In this document: one piece after another, positions 9,166-18,785 of the stretch
How the letters are laid out: the number at the start of each line of letters is the position of its first letter
Numbering within the stretch: position 1 is the first letter of the stretch
Source of the DNA: Halopseudomonas pelagia CL-AP6
GTDB lineage: Bacteria > Pseudomonadota > Gammaproteobacteria > Pseudomonadales > Pseudomonadaceae
DNA length: 64,000 bases
NCBI RefSeq assembly: GCF_000410875.1
Contig: NZ_AROI01000010.1
Coordinates: forward strand, 1-64,000
Direction: 5' to 3'
Notes under the pieces: generated by a model
The model's input: only the letters and a program-made list of their open reading frames with translations
Database searches by the model: none
What the model was told of the DNA's origin: nothing
Program-made: the position numbers and the translations under genes

Positions 9166-11100
9166 ATGAGTAAGGATGATTCCTTCGCCGCGGTAGGCAA
9201 AACAGCAGTGATGCAGAATGTGCACGGCACCATGACCTTTCTGCTGAACTATCCGCCATTCAATCTCATGGAAACGCATCATTTGGCCTTTTTGGTCGAG
9301 CATTGCCAGCTACGCTTTTTCGCCAACGGCGAAGCCATCATCCGCCCCCAGGATGGGACGGTAAAGCACTTTTATATCGTCAAACAGGGCTTGGTTAGAG
9401 GTGAACGCCTGTTGTCGGGGCAGGACACCCCAGAGACCACCTTTGAGATTTCCCAGGGCGAATGCTTCCCGCTTGCCGCACTGATCGGTGAGCGTGGTAC
9501 CCGTACTGAGCACCTAGCTGGCAGCGACACTTTCTGCCTGGCATTACCCAGAGCAGATTTTGCCAGGCTGTTTTCCATGTCCGCGTCTTTTCGCGACTTT
9601 GCCCTGCGCGGCGTTAGCAGCCTGCTTGACCAGGTGAATCAACAGGTGCAAATGCAGGCCGCGGAAAATCTAGGGTCACAATACTCGCTGGATACCCGGC
9701 TTGGTGATCTTGCGGTGCGCAGCCCTATCAGTTGCACAGCTGAGTTACCCATCCGTGATGCTGTCAGAAACATGCATTTGGCCAACGTCGGCAGTATTGT
9801 CATCGTTAACGAACAGGAAAAACCGCTGGGCATTTTTACCCTGCGAGATCTGCGCAAGGTCGTAGCGCTCGGTGAAGTCGACATGGAAGACCCCATAAAC
9901 AAGGTCATGTCGTCCCCGCCCTTTTATCTGTCCCCTGGCGCGTCCGCATTCGACGCAGCCATCGCGATGACGGGTCGACACATAGCCCACATTTGCGTAG
10001 TGGATCAGGATCGGCTGGTCGGCGTGGTGTCCGAGCGCGACCTGTTCTCACTGCAGCGCGTCGACCTGGTCCATCTGGCGCGGACCATCCGCCAATCCAG
10101 CAGGATCAGTACATTGGCGGCATTACGCACCGATATCCGCCAACTGGTCGAAAGCATGATGGCCCATGGCGCGTCTTCCACTCAGATTACCCACATCATC
10201 ACCCTGCTCAACGACCATACTGTATGTCGGGTGATTGAGCTGTGCATCCAGGAACACGGCGACCCCGGTGTCCCCTTTACCTGGCTGTGCTTTGGCAGTG
10301 AAGGACGCCGCGAGCAGACATTACACACCGACCAGGACAACGGCATTCTGTTCGAGGCTGACGATGCCGCCGACGCTTCCCGAATGCGCGGTCTGTTGCT
10401 ACCCCTGGCCGAGAAAATCACCCAAGGCCTGGCCGAATGTGGTTTTACCCTGTGCCAGGGCAATATCATGGCCAGTAACCCCGAGCTGTGTCTGTCGAGG
10501 CAAGAATGGGACAAGCGATTCGATCAGTTTATTCACACAACGACGCCCATAAACCTGATGTCTTCCTCCATTTTTTTCGACTGTCGTGTGGTGTGGGGCG
10601 ACGATGACGGCGCACGAAAACTGTTCGCCGGGGTGCTCACCAAAGTGAGCAGCAATGAGTTGTTCCAGCACATGCTTGCCCACAACGCACTGGAACAGCG
10701 ACCGCCCATTGGGCGCTTCCGTGACTTTGTGGTAGCGCGCAGCGGTGCGGAAAAAGATACGCTGGATTTGAAGAAACAGGGTCTGATGCCCTTTGTCGAC
10801 GGCGCGCGACTGCTAGCGCTTGCCCACGGTATTGCAGAGTGCAATACGCTGGAGCGCTTTCGCCAGCTCAGCGAACGCGGCGTCATTGACGCCAAGGATG
10901 CCGCCGCTTACGAGGAGGCTTATCACTTTATTCAACTGATTCGCATGCAACAACATCAATTGCAAGACCGGCAGGGCCTGCCTTTCAGCAATCGTATTGA
11001 CCCGGACACGCTCAACCACCTAGACCGCCGTATTTTGCGCGAATCATTCCGCCAGGCGAAAAGACTGCAGGCGAGTCTAGCCCTGAGGTATCAACTATGA
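9166..11100 (+). CDS. Cyclic-nucleotide-binding / CBS / DUF294 putative nucleotidyltransferase
   Basis: A 644-residue cytoplasmic regulator. In order: a cNMP-binding-like domain (about 15-140), a pair of CBS domains (about 175-300, with VGSIVIVNEQEKPLGIFTLRD and HICVVDQDRLVGVVSERDL), a DUF294 nucleotidyltransferase-like domain with FGSEGRREQ and DQDNGI, and a helical DUF294 C-terminal domain. Similar proteins are thought to be protein-modifying uridylyl/adenylyl transferases of the GlnD superfamily, with unknown targets. I chose ATG 9166 because AAGG lies about 9 bases before it; the frame extends upstream to 9109. The next gene overlaps by ATGA. Confidence 0.85.
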   Translation: MSKDDSFAAVGKTAVMQNVHGTMTFLLNYPPFNLMETHHLAFLVEHCQLRFFANGEAIIRPQDGTVKHFYIVKQGLVRGERLLSGQDTPETTFEISQGECFPLAALIGERGTRTEHLAGSDTFCLALPRADFARLFSMSASFRDFALRGVSSLLDQVNQQVQMQAAENLGSQYSLDTRLGDLAVRSPISCTAELPIRDAVRNMHLANVGSIVIVNEQEKPLGIFTLRDLRKVVALGEVDMEDPINKVMSSPPFYLSPGASAFDAAIAMTGRHIAHICVVDQDRLVGVVSERDLFSLQRVDLVHLARTIRQSSRISTLAALRTDIRQLVESMMAHGASSTQITHIITLLNDHTVCRVIELCIQEHGDPGVPFTWLCFGSEGRREQTLHTDQDNGILFEADDAADASRMRGLLLPLAEKITQGLAECGFTLCQGNIMASNPELCLSRQEWDKRFDQFIHTTTPINLMSSSIFFDCRVVWGDDDGARKLFAGVLTKVSSNELFQHMLAHNALEQRPPIGRFRDFVVARSGAEKDTLDLKKQGLMPFVDGARLLALAHGIAECNTLERFRQLSERGVIDAKDAAAYEEAYHFIQLIRMQQHQLQDRQGLPFSNRIDPDTLNHLDRRILRESFRQAKRLQASLALRYQL

Positions 11101-11813
11101 GTCCGTTAAGCTGGTTGCCGGGACGCCGAACCGTCCATGTCAGTGATGCACAGCGTGACCGCCGCGACCACCTGCCATTACCGCAACCGCTGGACGATAC
11201 GCCATTGCACGAAACCAAGCTGGTCGTTGTGGATCTTGAAACCAGCGGCCTGGATACCCAGCGTGACAAGGTGCTGTCGATTGGTGCGGTGGTAATCGAG
11301 CGTGGCGCCGTTGACATGGGCACCCAGTACGAGTGCACGCTGTACCGGGCTAACCACAAGGTGACCGAGGCTATTCTTATCCACGGCATACCACCGAGCG
11401 AGGTGGCTCAAGGCATGGAGCCTCAGGACGCGCTGCTCGATTTTATGGAGTTCGCCGGAGAGTGCGTCTTTCTCGCCTTTCACGCAGCCTTTGACCAACG
11501 CATGCTAGGGCGAAGTCTGCGTCAGGATTTGGGTTATCGGCTGCAACACAAGTTTATCGACGTAGCGGAAATGGCACCGATGCTCTGCCCTGATGCCAAA
11601 GTTGGGCGCGGTGGTCTGGATGACTGGCAGACCCATTTCCAGCTCAATAACAGTCAGCGTCACAACGCCGCAGCCGATGCCTTGGCCACGGCCGAAATCA
11701 CGCTGATACTGCTGAGCAAAGCTCGCTCCCAGGGCATTCATGACCTGGCCACGCTTTATACCCGCCTTGGTCATTGGCGAAAACTCAAGCGCGCGCGTCT
11801 CGGCGGCATCTAA
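11097..11813 (+). CDS. DEDDh 3'-5' exonuclease (DnaQ/PolC epsilon-like)
   Basis: A 238-residue exonuclease-fold protein. Exo I reads VVDLETSGLD (Asp and Glu metal ligands), Exo II lies in AFHAAFDQRML, and Exo III is HNAAADALAT, the HxxxxD form of the DEDDh group. It probably trims single-stranded DNA or RNA ends. It is coupled to the DUF294 protein by a four-base ATGA overlap. This pairing recurs in pseudomonads, often near acetate or propionate genes, which suggests a shared regulatory role (recalled, not tested). It is not the polymerase III epsilon subunit itself, since it lacks the usual polymerase-binding tail. Confidence 0.85.
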   Translation: MSPLSWLPGRRTVHVSDAQRDRRDHLPLPQPLDDTPLHETKLVVVDLETSGLDTQRDKVLSIGAVVIERGAVDMGTQYECTLYRANHKVTEAILIHGIPPSEVAQGMEPQDALLDFMEFAGECVFLAFHAAFDQRMLGRSLRQDLGYRLQHKFIDVAEMAPMLCPDAKVGRGGLDDWQTHFQLNNSQRHNAAADALATAEITLILLSKARSQGIHDLATLYTRLGHWRKLKRARLGGI

Positions 11814-11941
11814 TATTCCTCCAGCAATCCGCTATTCATCTTGATAAACCGTTGTTTTAGAAAAAAAAGTTGAACACTGGGGTTTGCTTTGTGTCCGAGG
11901 CGTCGGTAGCCTCCGCGACCCAAACAACCCCGGAGTTTTAA

Positions 11942-13165
11942 ATGATTAAAAGAACAACCTATAGAGCAGCACTTGCGTTTGCTGTTGCCGCGGCCTCTAC
12001 TCAGGCCGCAGCCAACGGCGTAGCCATCAATGAACAGAGTGCCAGCAGCATGGGTACGGGCTTTGCTGGACGCTCCTCCTCCGCGCAAGATGCCAGCACT
12101 GTATTCGGCAACCCGGCCGGCATGTCCAAACTGGATCGTGTCGAGGTCAGCGGTGGTTTTGCTGTTATTCACGCCAATACCGACATCAGCAATGCCAGCA
12201 GTATTGCGTCAGGTAGCAACGACGGCGACATGGTGCCCTTTGCGGCCATCCCCTTCGGCTATTACGTCAGACCGTTGAATGAAGACTGGCATTTCGGTCT
12301 GGGCGTATATGTGCCCTTTGGTGTGATCAGCGACTACGAAGACCGCTTTCAGGGCCGTTATCACGGACTGAAAAGCGAAGTGCAGGTGGTGACCCTGCAG
12401 CCTACCCTCAGCTACCGCATTAACGACCGTATTTCGGTCGGCTTTGGCCCTACCATCAATCATCTCGAGGGTACTCTGACCAGCGCAGTAGCGCTCGGCG
12501 CGAGCGATGGCAATGTGAATATTCAAGGTGATGACATCGGTTACGGCTTCAATGCCGGCGTGCTGGTTGACCTGTCTGACCGCGTGGCACTAGGTGTCAC
12601 CTACCACTCGAGTGTTGACTACACACTCGAAGGAAGAACCCGGATCTCGGACGCCCCGGCATCGCTCAGTGGCAAATACGACGCCACTCTGGACGTCACC
12701 ACGCCGGAATCGGTCGATGTCTCTCTGACCTATGCCCACGATGCACGCTTGACTCTGTACGCCGGCACCACATGGACACGCTGGAGCCAGTTCGACCAAC
12801 TGGTCATTGAGAATCAAGGCGGCCCCGGGCCGTTCGGCACCATTGAGGAAGAGCTTAACTGGTCGGATACCTGGGCCTTCGCCTTCGGTGCTGCCTACCA
12901 GATCACACCGAAAGTGGTGCTACGCACGGGCCTTGCGTTCGACCGCTCCCCCACTACCGATGCCGATCGCACCGTACGTATCCCGGTGGGGAACCGCAAG
13001 GTGCTGTCACTGGGCGCCGGCTGGGAAGCTACCGACAACCTGACGCTGGACGTCGCGTACGCTTATCTGCGTGAAGACAAGGCAAGCGTCAGCTATGCGG
13101 ACTACAGCTCGGACTACCGTAACAGTGCCCACGGTCTGGCTACACAGGTGACCTACCGCTATTGA
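11942..13165 (+). CDS. Outer-membrane protein of the OmpP1/FadL/TodX family
   Basis: A 407-residue outer-membrane beta-barrel for uptake of long-chain fatty acids or other hydrophobic compounds. It has a signal peptide (about residues 1-24, ending TQAAA), then the N-terminal hatch with the family NPA motif (VFGNPAGMSKL), alternating barrel strands, and a C-terminal aromatic (YRY). The substrate cannot be read from sequence. It has its own promoter space (128 bases) and a strong terminator, so it is probably monocistronic. Confidence 0.92.
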   Translation: MIKRTTYRAALAFAVAAASTQAAANGVAINEQSASSMGTGFAGRSSSAQDASTVFGNPAGMSKLDRVEVSGGFAVIHANTDISNASSIASGSNDGDMVPFAAIPFGYYVRPLNEDWHFGLGVYVPFGVISDYEDRFQGRYHGLKSEVQVVTLQPTLSYRINDRISVGFGPTINHLEGTLTSAVALGASDGNVNIQGDDIGYGFNAGVLVDLSDRVALGVTYHSSVDYTLEGRTRISDAPASLSGKYDATLDVTTPESVDVSLTYAHDARLTLYAGTTWTRWSQFDQLVIENQGGPGPFGTIEEELNWSDTWAFAFGAAYQITPKVVLRTGLAFDRSPTTDADRTVRIPVGNRKVLSLGAGWEATDNLTLDVAYAYLREDKASVSYADYSSDYRNSAHGLATQVTYRY

Positions 13166-13189
13166 TGATCTGTTGATCTGTGCCTGAAC

Positions 13190-13222
13190 AAAAGCGTCTC
13201 GTCTTCGTGGAGGCGCTTTTTT
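13190..13222 (+). terminator. Rho-independent terminator of the FadL-family gene
   Basis: Stem AAAAGCGTCTC (13190-13200) pairs with GAGGCGCTTTT (13210-13220) over 11 positions with one G-T pair and a 9-base loop, followed by T residues. Confidence 0.92.
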
Positions 13223-13283
13223 GACTTTTACTGTGCAAAGCCGATAGAGCAACCGGTATAAAGCGGTTGTCCGCGCGGCCTCC

Positions 13284-13535
13284 TCACTTCGGAATCAATT
13301 CCGTCAAAGCCTCAAGATTGTTCTTGAACGCTTTGGCAAACGCATCGCGGTGCTGGGCCATGAACAGGCTCACTTCTTCTGCGGTCTTTTCACCCAACGA
13401 CGGCACTGCCTTCTGCAGGACATCGCCCAAGGTTTCTGCCAGCTCAAGCATCTTATCGTGGCGGTCGGCTTCGGCTTTATCCATGAACAACTGCTCCGGG
13501 TCTCTGCTACTGCGGTAAACAACTTCAACGGCCAT
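13284..13535 (-). CDS. yebG: YebG family DNA-damage-inducible protein
   Basis: An 83-residue protein starting MAVEVVYRSSRDPEQLFMDKAEADRHDKMLE, the characteristic YebG opening. YebG is a small SOS-regulated protein of unknown biochemical role. GAAGG lies about 6 bases before the ATG at 13535. A perfect LexA site lies 65 bases upstream, which supports both the identity and the start. The 200 bases beyond the LexA site (13620-13819) hold no gene I can support. Confidence 0.92.
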   Translation of the reverse strand: MAVEVVYRSSRDPEQLFMDKAEADRHDKMLELAETLGDVLQKAVPSLGEKTAEEVSLFMAQHRDAFAKAFKNNLEALTELIPK

Positions 13536-13599
13536 AGTGGTACCTTCAGGCTGAATGGATGCCTCGACACCTATCGCAAGGTGCCGGGTTACAGCACTA

Positions 13600-13619
13600 T
13601 ACTGTATATCAATACAGTA
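13600..13619. promoter_or_regulatory. LexA operator (SOS box) of yebG
   Basis: TACTGTATATCAATACAGTA contains CTGT-N8-ACAG and matches the gammaproteobacterial LexA consensus at all conserved positions. It lies just upstream of yebG, so SOS induction is expected. Confidence 0.95.
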
Positions 13620-13819
13620 TTAAAGGCTGATGGGAGAATCGAATTGGCGAAAACAGTGCCCCGTCCGTAGGCGCTCTATAGCGCACGCCAAAAGATGAAA
13701 CCTCTGGAGGCTGTCACGAGCAGCCATGAATGATAGCCACATTGAGTGACACGCCGATGAGCGGCCAATCCATCGCGCCTGACAGCGCCGCGCTCGCGCC
13801 GGCCAGTCGCTCTGCCTTC

Positions 13820-14278
13820 TTAGCCTGCCTTACAGGGCCTAGTCGTACCGCATGCCGCCTTGTGATTCGGCGATAGGGCCCTGCTGCCGGTGATGGTAAG
13901 GCGCTGCAGTATTTCGCAGTACGCCGCTTCTCGGCCTTCGGTACAGCTCTTTCTCAAGGCGCTCAGCTGCTTCTTCAGAGCCTGCAGCGCAGCAATCTTG
14001 CTTGCCACATGCTCAATATGCTGGTCGATCAACTCGTTCACGCCGCCACAATCATCCGCCGGATGATCCCGAAAGCTCAACAACTGCCGCACCTCATCCA
14101 GCGTCATATCAAGGGCTCGACAGTTGCGGATGAACGCCAGACGCTCGACATGTACAGCGTCATAGACGCGATAATTTGCCTCGCTGCGCCTAGGTGGCGG
14201 TAGCAGGCCTGCGCTTTCATAGTAGCGAATCGTCACAACCTGACAGCGGGTCATTTTTGCCAGCTCACCGATTTTCAT
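13820..14278 (-). CDS. cadR: MerR-family Cd(II)/Pb(II)-responsive regulator
   Basis: A 152-residue metal sensor that bends the cadA promoter when metal binds. The N-terminal MerR helix-turn-helix (MKIGELAKMTRCQVVTIRYY) is followed by a dimerisation coiled coil. The CadR/PbrR metal ligands are visible as Cys77 (DDCGG), Cys112 (RKSC) and Cys121, close to the family pattern C77/C112/C119. ATG 14278 gives the standard N-terminus and sits 6 bases after GGGAG; the open frame continues upstream through the promoter and is not expected to be used. Unlike P. putida CadR, the tail is not His-rich. Confidence 0.93.
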   Translation of the reverse strand: MKIGELAKMTRCQVVTIRYYESAGLLPPPRRSEANYRVYDAVHVERLAFIRNCRALDMTLDEVRQLLSFRDHPADDCGGVNELIDQHIEHVASKIAALQALKKQLSALRKSCTEGREAAYCEILQRLTITGSRALSPNHKAACGTTRPCKAG

Positions 14279-14298
14279 CATCGTCTCCCGCAAAAGGC

Positions 14299-14330
14299 TT
14301 GACCCTATAGTGGCTATAGGGTGTTCACTA
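14299..14330 (+). promoter_or_regulatory. MerR-type operator/promoter of cadA
   Basis: The -35 box TTGACC (14299-14304) overlaps a perfect dyad ACCCTATAG (14302-14310), TGG, CTATAGGGT (14314-14322). The long spacer to the probable -10 just beyond the dyad is the hallmark of MerR-controlled promoters. The CadR gene reads divergently from the same site. Confidence 0.92.
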
Positions 14331-14355
14331 CGCAAGAGCAAAGGAGACCCCGACT

Positions 14356-16557
14356 ATGGCAGATTGTTGCAACAACACAGCTGAAACCCGTTCCGCCTGC
14401 AGTGAGCCTGCGGCCAGTGACGGCAACAGCGCAGACTCCGCAGCTGCGGAGCAAGGCGCCCACGCCAGCAAATTTCGCATTGAGCAGATGGATTGCCCAA
14501 CCGAGCAAAGCTTGATTACCGACAGCCTGTCGGGAATGCCGGGCATTACCGGCCTCCAGTTCAACTTGTTACAGCGCACCCTGACTATCAAGCATGAGCC
14601 TGACTCCCTGGCTCCGGCCCTGGGCGCTATTCGGGAGCTTGGGTTCACCCCTGTAGCTGCAGCAGACGCGACAGATGCCAGCCAGCCTACCCCGTCGGGA
14701 AATATCCAGTGGTGGCGGCTGGGTCTGTCGGGGGTGGCCGCAGTCGCGGCCGAAATACTGCACTTCACCGAACTGGCGCCTGAATGGGTAGTGGCACTGA
14801 TCTCCATTGCCGCCGTACTGATCTGCGGATTGGCTGTGTACAAAAAAGGCTGGATCGCCCTCAAACATCGCAACCTCAATATCAATGCGCTGATGAGCAT
14901 CGCCGTTACCGGAGCGATTCTCATCGGACAATGGCCAGAAGCAGCCATGGTGATGGTCCTCTTTGCTATCGCCGAGCTGATCGAAGCCCGATCCCTGGAC
15001 CGTGCACGCAATGCCATTCGCGGACTGATGAGCCTGACGCCGGAAAGAGCGACAGTGCAGCAGGCTGACGGTAGCTGGTCCGAAACAGACGTGGCAGACG
15101 TGTCGATAGACCGTAGAGTCCGGGCGCGCCCAGGCGAACGCATCAGTCTCGATGGCGAGGTAGTCAAAGGCAGCTCAACGATCAACCAAGCCCCGATTAC
15201 CGGTGAAAGCCTTCCAGTGGACAAAGTCGTTGGCGACCCGGTTTTCGCAGGCACCATCAACCAGGCAGGAGAACTGGAATACCGCGTTACCGCACCAGCC
15301 AGCCATTCCACCCTGGCCCGTATCATCCATGCGGTTGAAGAAGCCCAGGGAGCGCGGGCACCGACGCAGCGCTTCGTCGACCGCTTCGCCATCATCTACA
15401 CACCCGCCGTACTGCTACTCTCGATAGCTGTAGCCATAGTGCCGCCGCTGCTTATGGGCGGCAACTGGTTTGATTGGGTTTATCGCGCCTTGGTGCTGCT
15501 AGTGGTGGCCTGCCCTTGCGCGCTGGTGATTTCAACGCCGGTGACCATCGTCAGCGGGCTGGCCGCAGCGGCCCGTAAAGGCATTCTGATCAAGGGCGGC
15601 GTGTACCTGGAAACGGGCGGCAAAATCACCCATCTGGCCCTGGATAAAACCGGGACCATCACCCATGGTACGCCGGTGCAAACCGACTTCCTGAAGTTAG
15701 GCAAAGGCGCGCCTGAAGACTATCAGGCAACCGCAGCCAGCCTAGCACAGCGCTCGGACCATCCCGTATCGCAGGCCATCGCCACCCAGGCCGCCGAGCA
15801 GGCGGTAGCCATGCTGGAAGTCGACGATTTTGCCGCACTGGCCGGGCTCGGCGTACACGGCAGCATTGATGGGCATCGCTACCAATTGGGCAACCATCGG
15901 CTGCTGGAAGAGCTGGGCATGTGTTCGGCAGCAATAGAAACGAGACTCTTGCAGCTGGAGCGACAGGGGAAAACGGTCGTCATCCTCTCCGATGAGACCC
16001 AAGCGCTGGCATTGTTCGCCGTAGCCGATACGGTCAAGCACAGCAGCCAGACCGCCATTGCCGAGCTTCATCAACTGGGCGTGAAAACCCTGATGTTGAC
16101 TGGCGACAACATCCATACCGCCCAAGCCATTGCCGCCCAGGTTGGCATCGACGACGCCCAGGGTGACCTACTGCCCACCGACAAGCTCAAGGCTATTGAG
16201 ACCCTGATCAACCATCAGGGTACGGTGGGCATGGTAGGGGACGGCATCAATGATGCACCAGCGCTGGCACGCGCCGACGTAGGCTTCGCCATGGGCGCCG
16301 CAGGCACCGACACCGCGATGGACATTGCCGATGTCGCGATCATGGACGATGACTTACGCAAAATCCCTGCATTTATACGTATTTCCCGTCAAACCAGTGC
16401 GGTGCTCAAGCAGAATATTGGCCTGGCTATCGGTATCAAGGCCGTGTTTCTGCTGATCACCCTGACCGGTCACGCCACCATGTGGATGGCGGTGTTTGCC
16501 GATATGGGAGTGAGCCTACTGGTGGTGTTGAATGGGCTGCGCTTGTTGCGCAAATGA
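14356..16557 (+). CDS. cadA: Cadmium/zinc/lead-transporting P1B-type ATPase
   Basis: A 733-residue inner-membrane pump exporting Cd, Zn and Pb to the periplasm. It has a Cys-containing N-terminal tail (DCC, SAC), one HMA-like domain with QMDCPTEQ (one of the usual two cysteines), membrane helices with the ion-binding CPC motif at about residues 386-388, phosphorylation motif DKTGT at about 430, HP in SDHPVSQ, and hinge MVGDGINDAPALARADVG. AAAGGAG precedes the ATG. It is divergent from cadR and induced through the operator between them. Confidence 0.94.
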   Translation: MADCCNNTAETRSACSEPAASDGNSADSAAAEQGAHASKFRIEQMDCPTEQSLITDSLSGMPGITGLQFNLLQRTLTIKHEPDSLAPALGAIRELGFTPVAAADATDASQPTPSGNIQWWRLGLSGVAAVAAEILHFTELAPEWVVALISIAAVLICGLAVYKKGWIALKHRNLNINALMSIAVTGAILIGQWPEAAMVMVLFAIAELIEARSLDRARNAIRGLMSLTPERATVQQADGSWSETDVADVSIDRRVRARPGERISLDGEVVKGSSTINQAPITGESLPVDKVVGDPVFAGTINQAGELEYRVTAPASHSTLARIIHAVEEAQGARAPTQRFVDRFAIIYTPAVLLLSIAVAIVPPLLMGGNWFDWVYRALVLLVVACPCALVISTPVTIVSGLAAAARKGILIKGGVYLETGGKITHLALDKTGTITHGTPVQTDFLKLGKGAPEDYQATAASLAQRSDHPVSQAIATQAAEQAVAMLEVDDFAALAGLGVHGSIDGHRYQLGNHRLLEELGMCSAAIETRLLQLERQGKTVVILSDETQALALFAVADTVKHSSQTAIAELHQLGVKTLMLTGDNIHTAQAIAAQVGIDDAQGDLLPTDKLKAIETLINHQGTVGMVGDGINDAPALARADVGFAMGAAGTDTAMDIADVAIMDDDLRKIPAFIRISRQTSAVLKQNIGLAIGIKAVFLLITLTGHATMWMAVFADMGVSLLVVLNGLRLLRK

Positions 16558-16784
16558 GCGTGCTCACGCACTTCACTGCTGAGAGTGAGCTTTAAGCCGC
16601 TAGCAAAACCTGCCATACCGGTTCAAAAGCCCCGGCGCTGGTCCGTCAGGATACGGCGTCCAAGACTTATAAATGCCGCCTGAGCGTAAGAAAAAATCCA
16701 CAAAAGAGTCACCGCTGCGACGCTATAGATTCACAGCATTTCAAGAGCATATTGCGCTCCGACTATTTCATATCGAGAGCAAAA

Positions 16785-18719
16785 ATGACATTACGGTATA
16801 GCTGTATTGGTTTACTTCTTGGCAGTAGCTTGCTTGGCGGCTGCTTATCCAGCGGCAGCAGTAGTTCTGACGATGCGCCGACTACCCCGCCGGTCACGCC
16901 TCCTCCCGTAGCCGAGGTAACAAGCCTGAAGGTAGGGGTTTTGCCCGATACCCAGGGCGGCGGTTTTAATACTTCCATCCATCCCATGCGCGCATTGCTG
17001 GAGTTTTATCGGGAGCAGGATGTGGACGTGGTACTGGTGGTTGGCGACCTGTCTGAATCTGGCACCCCTGCCGAATACGCACAATGGCGTAGCGTGGCAG
17101 AAGATTATAAAAATGACTTTACTCTGCTGCCGGTGCAGGGCAACCACGATATCAAAGGTACCGACCTGGACTGGGTCGATAACGTTTCAGATCTGGTGCC
17201 TGCGGATGCCATGCATATGCCCGGGCAGGAATACAAAACCTATGCCTTGGTGCGCGACAATGTTCTGATCATCAATATTTCCTATGGCCATATGCCGTTC
17301 ACCTACGACTTTGTTCGGCAGATGATCGAGACGCATCGTGCCGATGTCGACCACATCATCGTATCAACGCATAACACCATGGTTGGCTCGCGCTACGGTT
17401 ACATCCGCGAAAAAGCAGTAGAAGCCTATGACACCTCAGCTTCAGATCAGCAATTCCTGCAGGTTCACGAAGATTATCGTCAGCTATTTGCTGATAACGA
17501 CGTTATCTACATTGCCGGCCATGAGCACAGTTATACACGCAGCCTGATATCCGGCAATTTCGGTGGACACTACACCGAAATTGTCAGTGGCAGCGCGTCC
17601 TACAAGGGCTATGACAGCCGTTTCGGTGAAAGTGAACAGATCCAGAACGTGGTAATGGTCAAGGTTAATGACTCCGGCGCCACCGGCGAACTGGATGTGA
17701 ACGCCTCCATCCTCAACTTTAGCGGTGACCGGGTCGACTACGCGTCTTATTTCGAAAACCACACCATCACTGCCAACGAAGATGGCATGAAAGAACTGGC
17801 AAGCCCGGACTGGAAGCTGGTCGACCGTTTCAGCCGCACAACTGAGCGCTGTGACAAGATCGTGTTTCCATCCAGCATCCCGGCAGGCAATCAGTTGAAT
17901 ATGACCCATGACAAACGCTATAAAACCAACGCCTGCGTCTCGGCGAACGGGTTTGAAGCGAAGATCATTGACGGCGAGAACAATATCTTCAATCGCTACG
18001 AAACGCGTACCCGGACAACGGACGTCGAACCGGGCATCAACACAGCTACCAGCAATACGGCGCTGGCCGCGCGTTACTACCGTTGGTTGCATATTCCCCA
18101 CGCCAGTTACAGTCCGAACCTGAACAACAGCCAGCGTGTTCGACTGATTAATGCGGGTACAGCGGACGAAGAAGTGCAGATTCGCGAGACCACCATCGAC
18201 CTGAAAAAACAACTGTCGCTCAGTTGGGTTGATACCTTTGCCGGAGCCCTTTCAGATAGTTTGATCATCAGCGGTATCCAGGGACAGGATGGTACCTATA
18301 TCAACGCCCGTGGTGTGCCAAAGAACCTTGAAACCGACACCGGCTTGCCGGGTAGTTATGGCGATGGCAGTGAACTGGGTAAGCAACCGGTGGTTTTGCC
18401 TGCCGAACGGGTTAACAGCAACTGGATTCTGGATGATGATGCCCGTGGCGATGACTATGTGCTGCAGTTTAATCTGGCGGCCAATATGAACCCCGAGCAC
18501 ATCACACTCGGGCGCTGGAATGCTCAGTCTGAACAATGGGCACCAGTGGTAACGGCTGAATGCATTAGCCAACAGAGCTACGACGCCAGCTACCTGACGG
18601 GGCTGCCCAACGACGTGGATGCCAGCTGTGCTGCGGCCATGGGGCTAGTGACGGTGGGTGTTCAGCATGTCTGGGCCAAACTGGACCAGGACGGCGTCTA
18701 TGCTTTGATTGAGCGCTAA
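16785..18719 (+). CDS. Metallophosphoesterase lipoprotein
   Basis: A 644-residue secreted protein. The signal peptide ends in the lipobox LLGGC, followed by a Ser-rich and Pro-rich linker, so it is membrane-anchored. The calcineurin-like phosphoesterase domain has PDTQ, VGDLSESG, QGNHD, STHNT and GHEHSY, the expected metal ligands. The C-terminal half (about residues 340-644) is not recognised and may be a beta-rich binding domain. I chose ATG 16785 because it places the positively charged n-region directly before the hydrophobic core; the frame opens earlier at 16752. The substrate is unknown. The 227 bases after cadA hold no gene. Confidence 0.83.
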   Translation: MTLRYSCIGLLLGSSLLGGCLSSGSSSSDDAPTTPPVTPPPVAEVTSLKVGVLPDTQGGGFNTSIHPMRALLEFYREQDVDVVLVVGDLSESGTPAEYAQWRSVAEDYKNDFTLLPVQGNHDIKGTDLDWVDNVSDLVPADAMHMPGQEYKTYALVRDNVLIINISYGHMPFTYDFVRQMIETHRADVDHIIVSTHNTMVGSRYGYIREKAVEAYDTSASDQQFLQVHEDYRQLFADNDVIYIAGHEHSYTRSLISGNFGGHYTEIVSGSASYKGYDSRFGESEQIQNVVMVKVNDSGATGELDVNASILNFSGDRVDYASYFENHTITANEDGMKELASPDWKLVDRFSRTTERCDKIVFPSSIPAGNQLNMTHDKRYKTNACVSANGFEAKIIDGENNIFNRYETRTRTTDVEPGINTATSNTALAARYYRWLHIPHASYSPNLNNSQRVRLINAGTADEEVQIRETTIDLKKQLSLSWVDTFAGALSDSLIISGIQGQDGTYINARGVPKNLETDTGLPGSYGDGSELGKQPVVLPAERVNSNWILDDDARGDDYVLQFNLAANMNPEHITLGRWNAQSEQWAPVVTAECISQQSYDASYLTGLPNDVDASCAAAMGLVTVGVQHVWAKLDQDGVYALIER

Positions 18720-18761
18720 GGCTGTTTCAGCTCTTCTCAGCTTATTTTATTGGCGCTACTC

Positions 18762-18785
18762 CCGCACCTGCTTTGGCAGGTGCGG
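18762..18785 (+). terminator. Hairpin after the phosphoesterase gene, possible terminator
   Basis: A perfect 10-bp stem CCGCACCTGC / GCAGGTGCGG with loop TTTG, 42 bases after the stop. The following bases are T-rich only in part (TCTGCTGCTTCT), so termination may be weak. It overlaps the start of the decayed DUF4398 remnant. Confidence 0.55.

Noticed and set aside
14328-15395. A 355-codon open frame antisense to cadA
   Set aside because: It shadows an unmistakable P-type ATPase and shows no family signal.
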